Shown piece after piece: positions 16,845 to 24,479 of a stretch of 46,190 bases of DNA. Where the stretch lies: the NCBI GenBank assembly GCA_046154695.1, contig JBJXFI010000059.1, positions 1 to 46,190 of the forward strand. The letters are read 5' to 3'. Every line of letters starts with the position of its first letter. The first letter of the stretch is position 1. Under the pieces are notes generated by a model. It saw nothing but the letters and a program-made list of their open reading frames with translations. It was not told the origin of the DNA and ran no database searches. Source of the stretch: DALYLB01 sp046154695. GTDB taxonomy: Bacteria > Acidobacteriota > Blastocatellia > RBC074. The translations under genes and the position numbers were made by a program.

Positions 16845-17551
16845 TGAGCGATGGTCTGGCCGCGCAGCTGCTTGACGCCGCGCGCGCTCCCGACATTACG
16901 CAAAACGCCTTTGTTCAGGGGATTGCCGAGGGCCGGCACCCGAAAACGGCGCTGCGCGACTATGCGCGGGAATTGGCTGCGCTGGCGGGCAACCTTCCAT
17001 CCGTGCTGGCAAGGCTCTATTCCCACTGCGACGACGATCGGGCGCGGCGCGTGCTTCTTGAGAATCTGCTGGAAGAGACGGGCGTCGCTTCCTACGATTC
17101 CAGCGCCGGGCTGGTGATCGCGCCGCATCGCATACACGTCGGGATGGCCGCCCGCTTCCTGCGGGCAACCGGCGCCGACGCGACGGACATGACATCGCGA
17201 GCTTCCGGGGAATGGCTGACCGGCGAACTCGACCGGGGGCGATGGCTCGGGCCGTTTGCCTATGTCTGTGTGGGCATAGAGGCCAATGTTCCGCGCGCCT
17301 TTCGGCTCCTCTTCGCGGGGCTGCGCGCCCATTATGGTTTTTCAGACGAAGATCTCGAGTTTTTCACCGAACATTTCATCGCCGACGAGAAACATGGCGC
17401 ACTGGGCGCGGGGGTGGCCGCGGCCGCGGCCGGCACGGATGCTCTTCGTCAGGAGGCGTTTCGCGGCGCGCGGCGGGGAGCGCTGGCCTTCTGGCATCTC
17501 CACCAGCGGCACGCGCGACGCGCCCGTTCCGCCGGCGCCGCAAGCGGATGA
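16844..17551 (+). CDS. Heme-oxygenase-like diiron protein (HDO/PqqC-CADD fold)
   Basis: The start is ATG 16844, behind AGGGAGGG and overlapping the radical SAM stop; 235 residues. The helical pattern AFVQGIAEGRHPKTALRDYARELAAL is typical of the PqqC/TENA/HDO superfamily. Candidate metal ligands are Glu77 or Glu78 (LLEETG), His95 or His98 (APHRIH), Glu146 (GIEANVP), then His177, Asp181 and His184 in HFIADEKH. The HxxxDxxH pattern is that of HDO enzymes such as CADD, UndA and SznF, which activate oxygen at two irons; PqqC itself is metal-free. About ten extra residues lie between the first Glu and His compared with CADD. The function in this operon is an oxidation of an unknown substrate. The stop overlaps the next start. 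Confidence 0.82.
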   Translation: MSDGLAAQLLDAARAPDITQNAFVQGIAEGRHPKTALRDYARELAALAGNLPSVLARLYSHCDDDRARRVLLENLLEETGVASYDSSAGLVIAPHRIHVGMAARFLRATGADATDMTSRASGEWLTGELDRGRWLGPFAYVCVGIEANVPRAFRLLFAGLRAHYGFSDEDLEFFTEHFIADEKHGALGAGVAAAAAGTDALRQEAFRGARRGALAFWHLHQRHARRARSAGAASG

Positions 17552-18282
17552 GGCGGCTTTTGAAAAAACTATTCGGGGACGCCGTCGCCGCGGCCTTCAG
17601 CGCAATTCCATGCCGGCGGCGATTTCCGATCGCGCTGCGTCTTGCGCACTGGCTGCATCCGCTCGCCCGCCTGGCGGAGCGAATGGGCGCGCGCCGGCTG
17701 CCGCTCAATGGGCCGCGCGAGCGGATGTTGATGTTCTTCCTCCATCGCCTGCTCGAACGGGAAGTCGATTTCGAGCCCGCGGTGGAGGTTCGTCCGGCGC
17801 GTCTGCTCGAAGAGAGCGGCGGCGTTCTCATCCTCGCGTGCCATATGTGGATGAACTCGATCTGGCTTCGCTGGCTTTCGATGGGAGAGAGAAAGGTGAG
17901 TCTCGTCAGCGTGCTGCCGTCCCTTCATCCGCTGTTCGGCCGCCATCACCGCATCGAAAAGATCCCGACGGACGCCAACACCTATCTGCGCATACGGCAG
18001 CGCGTCCGGGATGGACGCATCGTTTATCTGACCCTCGACCTCCGATCGCCCCGCGACTCCTTTCGCCGGGTGGAGATCGATGGCGAATCCCTCTATTTTT
18101 CCGCGAACACCTTCCATTTTGCCCGCCGGGCGGCCATTCCCATCCTCTTCGCCTTCGCCCGCGTTTCGGACCAGGGCAGGGTGGTCGTCCATCTCATGCG
18201 CCCTTCCAGCATTGAGGCCGGGGCCGCGTTCGATGAGTATTGCCGCTTCATCTCCACCGAGGCCGCGCAATTGCGCGCATAG
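17548..18282 (+). CDS. LpxL-like lysophospholipid/lipid A acyltransferase family protein
   Basis: The start is ATG 17548, overlapping the diiron gene stop by ATGA; 244 residues. An in-frame extension further upstream runs over the diiron gene in another frame and is not real. The pattern is that of the LPLAT/LpxL family: GGVLILACHMWMNS near residue 92, then RHHRIEKIP, LRIRQRVRDGRIVYLTLDLRS, a FSANTFHFARRAAIPILFAFA strand (broken here into parts) and a closing beta segment. The usual catalytic HX4(D/E) reads His99 to Ser104, so the acid is missing or the alignment shifts. Members transfer acyl groups to lipids, and some have been recruited to N-acylate small molecules. It is the last gene of the radical SAM-diiron operon, so it may acylate the oxidised product. 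Confidence 0.68.
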   Translation: MRRLLKKLFGDAVAAAFSAIPCRRRFPIALRLAHWLHPLARLAERMGARRLPLNGPRERMLMFFLHRLLEREVDFEPAVEVRPARLLEESGGVLILACHMWMNSIWLRWLSMGERKVSLVSVLPSLHPLFGRHHRIEKIPTDANTYLRIRQRVRDGRIVYLTLDLRSPRDSFRRVEIDGESLYFSANTFHFARRAAIPILFAFARVSDQGRVVVHLMRPSSIEAGAAFDEYCRFISTEAAQLRA

Positions 18283-18326
18283 CTCGCGGCCTTGCGCCGG
18301 AACGCGCGGCGTTGGCGGTGGGGAAT

Positions 18327-18401
18327 AAACCACGAAGCCGCGAGGCGGAATTCTTTCCTGTTTTTCCGCCTTCCTTCGCTCTCTTTGCGGCTTCGTGGTT
18401 T
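18327..18401. repeat. Inverted repeat (AACCACGAAGCCGC type), likely bidirectional terminator
   Basis: The arms AAACCACGAAGCCGC (18327-18341) and GCGGCTTCGTGGTTT (18387-18401) pair over 15 bases. An inner pair GGCGGAA/TTCCGCC extends the stem. It sits between converging genes. Such CCACGAAG repeats recur in many large bacterial genomes. Confidence 0.7.
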
Positions 18402-18416
18402 TCCCCTGTTGGTCGG

Positions 18417-19118
18417 TTAATCGCGTTGAATGCCCTTGGGCGAGAATTTTCGCAGCGCATTCGGAAAGGCGGCGATCGTCGAGGGGGTGCGGACTTTGCC
18501 GTCGATGATGATCTCTTTGGCGGAGATCTCCTGCTCATAGATGTCCTTGTTGGCGGCGTTGTCCTGCATGATGACGGCGCCCTTGAGTTCCAGGCCGGCG
18601 AAGAGGCCGCGGCTGCGGGAATACGAGACGATCTGGGATTTGAGCAGAATGTCGGTCGAAACGTGCGTGTTTCGACCGAGAGGGCCGGCCGAAGCGCCGG
18701 CGCCGGCGCCGATCTCGAACTTGTCCTGCAGCAGGCCGTCGAGCCCCGATTTATTCATGATCAGCAGGACCAGATCGACCAATTGTCCACCGATCTGCAG
18801 GCCGAAGCTTCCGCCGCCGATGGTGAAATAGGCGGGTGAACCCCAGGCGCCCTCGGTCCGCCGGCAACTGATCAATCCTTTTCCGTACTGCCCTCCCACG
18901 ATGAATCCGCCCTTCTTGACCGAGGGAAAGACCGCCACGCATTTCGCGCGATCGAGCAGTTCCAGGGGAATTCCCTGATCGGGCGCGCTCATGATCTCCG
19001 AGAAGGCCGTGGCGGCCTTTCTGGCGCGATCGCGCGCCTCGGCTTTCGATTGTCCGGCGTTCGTGGTGGCGGGTATTCCCAGCGACAGCAGCAAGGCGAC
19101 AGCAACGAGTCTCTTCAT
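18417..19118 (-). CDS. SYLF-domain (Ysc84-type) lipid-binding exported protein
   Basis: The start is ATG 19118, with AGAAGGA upstream and a signal peptide after it (MKRLVAVALLLSLGIPATTNAG); 233 residues. A longer in-frame start would read through the promoter region. The SYLF hallmarks follow: helical DRARKAATAFSEIM, then LLDRAKCVAVFPSVKKGGFIVGG, a GGSFGLQIGGQ strand, and GAGAGASAGPLGRN. The family binds phosphoinositides or lipids in eukaryotes; the bacterial role, at the envelope, is not settled. It is transcribed away from the membrane operon at 19307, whose first gene starts 188 bases from it. It ends at the inverted repeat shared with the acyltransferase operon. Confidence 0.87.
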   Translation of the reverse strand: MKRLVAVALLLSLGIPATTNAGQSKAEARDRARKAATAFSEIMSAPDQGIPLELLDRAKCVAVFPSVKKGGFIVGGQYGKGLISCRRTEGAWGSPAYFTIGGGSFGLQIGGQLVDLVLLIMNKSGLDGLLQDKFEIGAGAGASAGPLGRNTHVSTDILLKSQIVSYSRSRGLFAGLELKGAVIMQDNAANKDIYEQEISAKEIIIDGKVRTPSTIAAFPNALRKFSPKGIQRD

Positions 19119-19306
19119 TATCCTTCTCCATTGAATGAATTGTTTTTGCAAGGAGGTCGGGAGCAGTTCTACCGCGCCGGAGCCTCTTTTACAAGCGGTC
19201 GAGGACGGCGGGACGCGCGGCCGATAAATTGGGGCGGCGCTCGAAAGGATCTCGATGGAATCGGGGGAAATATTGTAGGATGTAGCGCGCCGCCGCAAAT
19301 GACACA

Positions 19307-20638
19307 ATGCCGCCACCGCCTATGGAGCCACTCGATTCATTCACACTCGCGCCGATGTCCGCCGGCGATATCATCGACCGCGCCGTCCGGCTGTATAAGA
19401 AGCACTTTCTGGTGCTTCTGCGAATCGTGCTGGGGCCGAGTCTGGTGGCATACGCCGGGGCGATCATGTTCTCGATTGGGATGCGGAACTTCTCGATGAT
19501 GCGGGGGGATGCGCGCGTTGCCGCGACGACTTCGTTGATGGTGGCGGGCGGGGCGCTCTGGCTCGCCGGGAAGCTCATTTTTTATGCGGTGCTCGGAGGT
19601 TCGTCCCGGTCGCTGGTGGCCCATTTCTTCAATGGCAGGGAGATTCTGGCGCGCGATGTCTATCGCGCCGTGGGCGAGCGCTTTGGGGCGCTGCTGGGAG
19701 CGATGTTTGTCATTGGCATGCTATTCGGCGTGGTCTCGATGATGCTCCTGTTCGTCGAGGGGATTCTGCTGATGATCATCGGCGCCCTGGGCTCCTATCT
19801 CTTTCCGATCGTGCCGGAGTGGGTGCAGGTCATTCTGTCGATCGGCGGAGTGGTGGCGACCGTGGGGGTGGCCGTCTTTTCGTTTTTGATCGTTTACAGT
19901 CGATTGGTCTATGTGCCGCAGATTCTGATGGTCGAGAACAAGCCGGTCTCCAGTTCGATCAGCCGGAGTTTTTCGCTCGCGTCGGGGGAATTGAAGCGGA
20001 TTGCCGCGGTCATTCTTTTTTGGGTTTATGTCGCATGGTCGCTCTGGGTGCTGTTGAAGGTGCCGGTGGGATTTTACGCCGACTCGGTGGGGGTGGATAT
20101 CTCCCCCTTCAACCCGAATGCGCCGTTATGGTATAGCATCGCCAATCAGACCATCACGCAGGTGAGTGAGATCCTGATCGCGCCGATTGCGATGCTCGGA
20201 TTCACGTTGTTGTACCTGAACAGCCGGGTTCGCCAGGAAGGATATGATGTCGAGTTGCTGGCGAATCGGGTGCTTGCGCCGCCGCCCCGGATCGAGATGC
20301 CGGCGGTTCCGGTCGAATACGCGCCGGCGCCGGCGTTTCCGTCCATTCTGGGCCTGAGCGATTATTCTCCGGCCGGTCCCCGGGAGTCTTCCGTCGTGGC
20401 GGGCCTCGGGATCGACCCACCGGCGCCGGGCGAAGCGGCAGTGCAAGCCGCCACGGGGGCCGCGGAAATTCCCGCGGCGGAGATCGACGATTCCCCCGCC
20501 GTCTCGGAGCCGGTTCGGGCGTTCGAACCGATGGCCCGGCCGGCGGCGGCGAATGCCGCGAGCAAGGTCTGTCGTTGGTGCGGTTCGGATGGATCGGTGG
20601 AAGACCGGTTCTGCCGGGTGTGCGGTTCCGTCTTTTGA
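19307..20638 (+). CDS. Multi-spanning membrane protein (GPDPase_memb-like) with C-terminal zinc ribbon
   Basis: The 443-residue protein begins with the motif SAGDIIDRAVRLYKKHFLVLLRI, typical of the membrane domain found in some glycerophosphodiester phosphodiesterases (no catalytic domain is present). About six hydrophobic helices follow up to residue 310 (for example around 36-55, 78-98, 120-175 and 188-207). A Pro/Ala-rich linker of about 100 residues leads to a small zinc ribbon, Cys422, Cys425, Cys436 and Cys439. The function is unknown. No strong ribosome site precedes ATG 19307; Met6 (19322) is possible. The two genes downstream (DUF4129, DUF4350) are close and on the same strand, so they likely form one envelope operon. 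Confidence 0.82.
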   Translation: MPPPPMEPLDSFTLAPMSAGDIIDRAVRLYKKHFLVLLRIVLGPSLVAYAGAIMFSIGMRNFSMMRGDARVAATTSLMVAGGALWLAGKLIFYAVLGGSSRSLVAHFFNGREILARDVYRAVGERFGALLGAMFVIGMLFGVVSMMLLFVEGILLMIIGALGSYLFPIVPEWVQVILSIGGVVATVGVAVFSFLIVYSRLVYVPQILMVENKPVSSSISRSFSLASGELKRIAAVILFWVYVAWSLWVLLKVPVGFYADSVGVDISPFNPNAPLWYSIANQTITQVSEILIAPIAMLGFTLLYLNSRVRQEGYDVELLANRVLAPPPRIEMPAVPVEYAPAPAFPSILGLSDYSPAGPRESSVVAGLGIDPPAPGEAAVQAATGAAEIPAAEIDDSPAVSEPVRAFEPMARPAAANAASKVCRWCGSDGSVEDRFCRVCGSVF

Positions 20639-20661
20639 GTCCCGGCCTCCGCAAGCAAACT

Positions 20662-21708
20662 ATGAGCGAACTCCTTCACAAGTCAATGATCCGAATCGCC
20701 GGGGCGGTGGTGCTCGGAATCTGGCTGGCGGCGGCGGCGGCGGCCTCTCCGATTCGGGAATACGCCGCGCGCCTGGAGCGGGCCGAGAAGCATACACGGG
20801 AATTGACCGAGCCCGAGGAAGCGCCGCCGGCCGAGGCGGTGATTGAAAAAATGGGCGCCATCAAGCGGCTGCTCCCGGTTCAGGAAGAGATACAATTCGA
20901 CGCGCAGACCGTCCGCGTGGACAACACATGGCTTCACACCGCGATCAATCAGATCGTCCGCGGCGCAAACGGAGACGTGGAACAGCGGTACGCGATGCTG
21001 TCGGAACTGTCGCAGCGCCTGTGGAATCTGTCGCAGAGCGTCCAGCGGGCGATGGGAGCGGTCACGGCCGGCCCGGACGATCCGCGCGCCCGCCTGGGGG
21101 AGATCCTCTCCCGCCCGGAATACCGCCCCGAACGACTGCAGGAATCCTCGCTGCGCACGTGGATGAAAAAGCTGCGCGATGCGATTGCCCGGTTTATGCG
21201 AAAGCTTTTCGGCGAGCCCCGGCCGAGGGAGTCCGAGCGAGGCTCTTCCAGCGGGGGGGCATGGGCCCGGATACTGATCGCGCTGCTGGTCGTCGTCGGG
21301 TTGCTCTTCGCGCTGGCGAAATTGCGCCGCTTCCGGCGGAGAGGCGAGGAGGCGGAAGCGGGAGCGGAGATCCGCGAAGTGCTCGGCGAGGTGATCCCCG
21401 AGGATGTCTCCGCGTCGGATCTGCTTGCCCGCGCAAGGGAACTCGCGCAGCGCGGGGAATACCGCCCGGCGATTCGCCGCGCCTATCTTTCGCTGCTGAT
21501 CGAGATGGAGCAGCGAGGGAAACTGCGGCTGCACCGGTCGAAGACCAATCGCGATTATCAGGATGCGATGCGGGCCGAGAACGCGCTCTATCCGGGGTTT
21601 TGCTCCATGACCGGAACGTTCGAGGAGGTTTGGTACGGCGAACACGGGGCGACGGAGAACGATTTCACGAATTTTCTGGGGAAATATCAGGAGACCACGA
21701 GGAACTGA
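20662..21708 (+). CDS. DUF4129-domain membrane protein
   Basis: I choose ATG 20662, 23 bases after the upstream stop, because a basic-hydrophobic signal follows (MIRIAGAVVLGIWLAAAAAA). The product is 348 residues. A helical periplasmic region covers about 30-195. A membrane helix lies at about 225-245 (WARILIALLVVVGLLFALAKL, split here by its ends). A cytoplasmic DUF4129 domain lies at about 280-345: ARELAQRGEYRPAIRRAYLS, then KLRLHRSKTNRDYQDAM, and FEEVWYGEH. DUF4129 proteins occur with DUF4350, MoxR and DUF58 proteins; their task is unknown. Here the neighbour DUF4350 gene starts directly after its stop. Confidence 0.87.
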   Translation: MSELLHKSMIRIAGAVVLGIWLAAAAAASPIREYAARLERAEKHTRELTEPEEAPPAEAVIEKMGAIKRLLPVQEEIQFDAQTVRVDNTWLHTAINQIVRGANGDVEQRYAMLSELSQRLWNLSQSVQRAMGAVTAGPDDPRARLGEILSRPEYRPERLQESSLRTWMKKLRDAIARFMRKLFGEPRPRESERGSSSGGAWARILIALLVVVGLLFALAKLRRFRRRGEEAEAGAEIREVLGEVIPEDVSASDLLARARELAQRGEYRPAIRRAYLSLLIEMEQRGKLRLHRSKTNRDYQDAMRAENALYPGFCSMTGTFEEVWYGEHGATENDFTNFLGKYQETTRN

Positions 21709-23088
21709 ATGCGTCGTTATCTCGGGATCATTCTCATCGTCGTCATCGTGATGGCCGTGCTGATCGCACTGAGCGCGGCCGGCAGCATGGAGTTCGATCG
21801 CCCGGCGGAGACCGAAGGCGCGCCGGTTCGTTCCACTTACAATTCGGGGCCCACCGGCACACGCGCCTTCTACCAACTGCTCGAGGAATCCGCGGTTCCG
21901 GTCGAGCGCTGGCGCGAGAAATTCGACAGCCTGGAGGCGCAAGCCGCCGGTGCGGCACTGATTCTCATCGGCCCCTTTCAACTCGATCAATGGCTCTCGG
22001 CGAGGGAGGCGCGGCAACTGCAGGAATGGGTTGCGGCCGGCGGACGGGCCCTGATCGTCAGCCGCTTTCCCCGCGCGCAGTTTCGCGATGATTTCATCCA
22101 CTCGAAATATAAACCGGAGATTCCGGGGACGGACATCCCCGCCGATCAGGCGGACCGAATCGTGGCCGCGGACGGACAATTTCTGCACGCGCAGCCGACG
22201 GAGCTGCTGCGCGGCGTGCCTGAGGTCGCGCTCTCCCATTTCGCGTCGCGAATGAAGTTTTACGCGGAGGTCGCGGAATCGCCTCCCCGGCCGGCTTCGG
22301 CGGAGAGCGAGGGCGGGGCGGTCGGGACGCCGCCCGCGGCCTCCCCTTCTCCTTCCGCGTCCGCGGAGAGCGCGGAGGAGGAGATCGAGTCTCCCGGCGC
22401 GCTCGCCGCGGCCGTCGTGCATCTCGGAGACGCCGATGGGGCGGTGCTTGCGGATTTTCGCTATGGTCGCGGGCGGGTCGTTTTCCTCTCCGATCCCTTC
22501 GTCATCGCGAATAACGGAATTTCACGCGGCGCCAATCTGCGGCTGGCGCTGAATCTCGCGCTCTCTCTCGCCGCCGGCGAAGACAGCGCGCCGCGCCGGA
22601 TCCTCTTTGACGAATACCACCACGGGTATCGCAGGGAGAGCAATCCCCTGATCGATTACTTTCGCGGAACCCCCATGCCCTGGCTGCTTCTGCAGGGGGC
22701 GCTGCTCGGCGTCCTGATGCTTTATACCTATGGACGGCGATTCGCGCGGCCGCTGCCGCTTCCCAGGGTCGATCGACATTCCCCGCTTGAATTCGTGGGC
22801 TCGATGGCGAACCTTCAGCAGGCGGCCGAGGCGCGCGACCTCGCCATCGAAAATATCTATCCCCGGTTCAAGACCCAATTGTGCCGCCGCCTCGGGCTCT
22901 CTTCGCGCGCGCAGGTCTCCGAGATTCTCGAATGCCTGCACTCGCGCCGGATCGAGATCCAGGAAGAGGAGCTGCGTCAGGTGCTGACGATCAGCGAATC
23001 CTCGTTGATCGGCGCGCCGATCGATGATGCCCGCCTCATTCAGGCGGTCAGGACGATGCGTCGCATTCTGGCGGCCACGCGCCGCTAA
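21709..23088 (+). CDS. DUF4350-domain membrane protein
   Basis: The 459-residue protein starts directly after the DUF4129 stop. It has an N-terminal membrane helix (about 5-24) and a GATase-like DUF4350 domain (about 40-290): STYNSGPTGTRAFYQLLEE, then LILIGPF, WVAAGGRALIVSR, GRGRVVFLSDPFVIANNG. A second membrane helix lies at about 325-343 and a helical cytoplasmic tail ends it. An Ala/Ser/Pro/Glu-rich insert lies at about 190-225. The family is a companion of MoxR/DUF58 systems, but no MoxR ATPase or DUF58 protein is next to it. The stop codon overlaps that of the minus-strand zinc-ribbon gene. Confidence 0.87.
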   Translation: MRRYLGIILIVVIVMAVLIALSAAGSMEFDRPAETEGAPVRSTYNSGPTGTRAFYQLLEESAVPVERWREKFDSLEAQAAGAALILIGPFQLDQWLSAREARQLQEWVAAGGRALIVSRFPRAQFRDDFIHSKYKPEIPGTDIPADQADRIVAADGQFLHAQPTELLRGVPEVALSHFASRMKFYAEVAESPPRPASAESEGGAVGTPPAASPSPSASAESAEEEIESPGALAAAVVHLGDADGAVLADFRYGRGRVVFLSDPFVIANNGISRGANLRLALNLALSLAAGEDSAPRRILFDEYHHGYRRESNPLIDYFRGTPMPWLLLQGALLGVLMLYTYGRRFARPLPLPRVDRHSPLEFVGSMANLQQAAEARDLAIENIYPRFKTQLCRRLGLSSRAQVSEILECLHSRRIEIQEEELRQVLTISESSLIGAPIDDARLIQAVRTMRRILAATRR

Positions 23089-23276
23089 TAGTCTCCATTC
23101 TCGTCTCCAAAAAAATCATCGTCGTCGTCGTCCGCGGACAGGTCGAGCTCGATCGGGTCGAGCCCGACCACTTCCAGCGAGGCTTCGCATTCCTCGCAGC
23201 GCAAGAGATCCCCTTTGTCCGCATCCTCGTCCACATGGATTTCCGTATTGCACTCAGGGCAAAAAGCGATTGGCAC
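23085..23276 (-). CDS. LysW-like mini zinc-ribbon protein with acidic tail
   Basis: The start is GTG 23276, because AGGAGG (23286-23291) lies nine bases upstream. The 63-residue product has two CxxC pairs, Cys6/Cys9 and Cys27/Cys30, around a short acidic loop (CPECNTEIHVDEDADKGDLLRCEEC, split in positions 6-30). LEVVGLDPIELDL follows and then a run of aspartates. This is the layout of LysW, the amino-group carrier protein for lysine or arginine synthesis. However, the carrier's EDWGE end is replaced by a DDDDDDFFGDENGDY tail that does not end in glutamate. No lysX, lysY or lysZ neighbour is present. It may be a relative with another role, such as a metal buffer or adapter. Confidence 0.72.
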   Translation of the reverse strand: MPIAFCPECNTEIHVDEDADKGDLLRCEECEASLEVVGLDPIELDLSADDDDDDFFGDENGDY

Positions 23277-23325
23277 GGCTGTGATCCTCCTCAAGACATC
23301 GAGTACTTTTACTGAGAAAAACTAC

Positions 23326-23458
23326 TGAGAAGGTGCTTTGAAATTGGGATTTGTATGGTTATTACCGGCACCGGGGTTCCGGCTTCGCCTTCACCCCAGG
23401 CTCTATGCTGCCACCCGCTTCGCGGGTTGAGGCAAAAGATTTTCAAAACACCCTCTGA
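23326..23458. mobile_element. MITE-like element with terminal inverted repeats, copy 1
   Basis: The left end TGAGAAGGTGCTTTGAAA (23326-23343) and the right end TTTCAAAACACCCTCTGA (23441-23458) are inverted repeats matching at 14 of 18 positions. The 133-base element has no gene. Inside are small hairpins, among them ACCCGCTTCGCGGGT. Bases 23381-23433 are nearly the same as 46138-46190, and the right end matches the start of the element at 45957, so the family is present at least twice. Confidence 0.7.
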
Positions 23459-23697
23459 GACGTGAGCGAACTCAGTCGCGATGTTCACAACGTTCAGCTG
23501 GTTGAGCACCGAACGGGGAGAGAATCTAAACCAAGCTCCTCGCGTTTGGCAATGGTGTCGCGCGGCCGCAATCAAATGCGATTGCACGCTCTCTTCGCCG
23601 CCCCGTCGACACGCCCTTCCCGCGCGCAAACGCCAATGATGATGCGGCTCGGCGCGAGCGAATTTCATTTTTCCCTTGAAAAATCGGCCTTTTCGTC
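23459..23697. other. Intergenic stretch without a recognised gene
   Basis: It lies between the MITE-like element and the HU promoter. Both strands have only short open frames with poor codon quality. Nothing else was seen. Confidence 0.4.
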
Positions 23698-23726
23698 TTG
23701 CACGACCATGCCGGCTACGGTATACT
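23698..23726 (+). promoter_or_regulatory. Sigma70-type promoter of the HU gene
   Basis: TTGCAC (23698-23703) and TATACT (23721-23726) are 17 bases apart. Transcription would begin near 23733, leaving a leader of about 250 bases before the HU start. The leader contains GC-rich pairing segments near 23830-23880 but matches no riboswitch I know. Confidence 0.65.
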
Positions 23727-23983
23727 GCGCCCCGTTTTTGAACAGCACACGCAATCACAAGTCGTTATTTCACCGATGCGATTGCTGACGAGTAATTTTA
23801 CTTGCTGTAATCGCTGGAGAGGAATGTCCGGGGGCCCCCAGCCGGATCTCCGGTCAGCTACGGGAGGCTGTTTCCACGATCTCTTCCGGGGCGGATCCGT
23901 TCAACAAGCGAGTCCGCTTCAGGAAACGACAGACACCGTCAAACATGGATCAGCCCGACATTCAACAATCATAAGGAGAAAAC

Positions 23984-24283
23984 ATGGCAGCAAAACTGAT
24001 GACCAAGAGCCAACTGGCCGCCCACATGGCGGAAAAATTCGGTATGTCCAAGAAGGGCGCGAATGAAGTGCTGGACGAACTGGCCGCTGTTGCAGTGGCG
24101 CAGACGAAGAAGAGCGGCGCGTTCACCCTTCCGGGAATTGGCAAACTGGTCAAGGCGCATCGCAAAGCGCGCATGGGCCGCAATCCGGCGACCGGCGTCG
24201 CGATCAAGATCCCGGCGAAGACCGTCGTCAAGTTCCGCGTGGCGAAGGCCTGCAAGGATTCGATCGTTCCGCCGAAGAAGTAA
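23984..24283 (+). CDS. HU-family DNA-binding protein
   Basis: The 99-residue protein has the HU/IHF fold: N-terminal helices (MTKSQLAAHMAEKFGMSKKG), then the family strand GAFTLPGIGKLVKAHRKAR, the DNA-binding arm with RNPATG, and the end strand AKTVVKFRVAKACKDSI. HU dimers bend and compact DNA. The last residues are lysine-rich (PPKK). AAGGAG lies seven bases before ATG 23984. It has its own promoter and terminator, so it is a single-gene unit with a long leader. Confidence 0.95.
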   Translation: MAAKLMTKSQLAAHMAEKFGMSKKGANEVLDELAAVAVAQTKKSGAFTLPGIGKLVKAHRKARMGRNPATGVAIKIPAKTVVKFRVAKACKDSIVPPKK

Positions 24284-24313
24284 TCCCGTCCCATTCTTGA
24301 TGGGAGAAAGACG

Positions 24314-24358
24314 AGGCGCAGTTCGGAGCATTCATCTTCGAGCTGCGCCTTTGTTTTT
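24314..24358 (+). terminator. Intrinsic terminator of the HU gene
   Basis: The arms AGGCGCAGTTCG (24314-24325) and CGAGCTGCGCCT (24339-24350) pair with one G-T wobble. TTGTTTTTG follows directly, a classical rho-independent terminator 30 bases after the HU stop. Confidence 0.85.
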
Positions 24359-24479
24359 GAAGAAGAGTTTTCCGCGAGGGTGGGCGGAGTTTCGAAGAAA
24401 GCGTGTAATTCGATTTACAGACAGATGACGAGGGAGGGTTGTAGAGTGCGGGGGAAGGACATATCTTGAGGAATCAGGA

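Noticed and set aside
17212..17547. N-terminal extension of the acyltransferase over the diiron gene
   Set aside because: Arg-rich out-of-frame translation of the diiron gene; the ATGA overlap at 17548 gives a normal start.
23734..23983. Riboswitch in the HU leader
   Set aside because: No known aptamer core could be recognised; only general GC-rich pairing.
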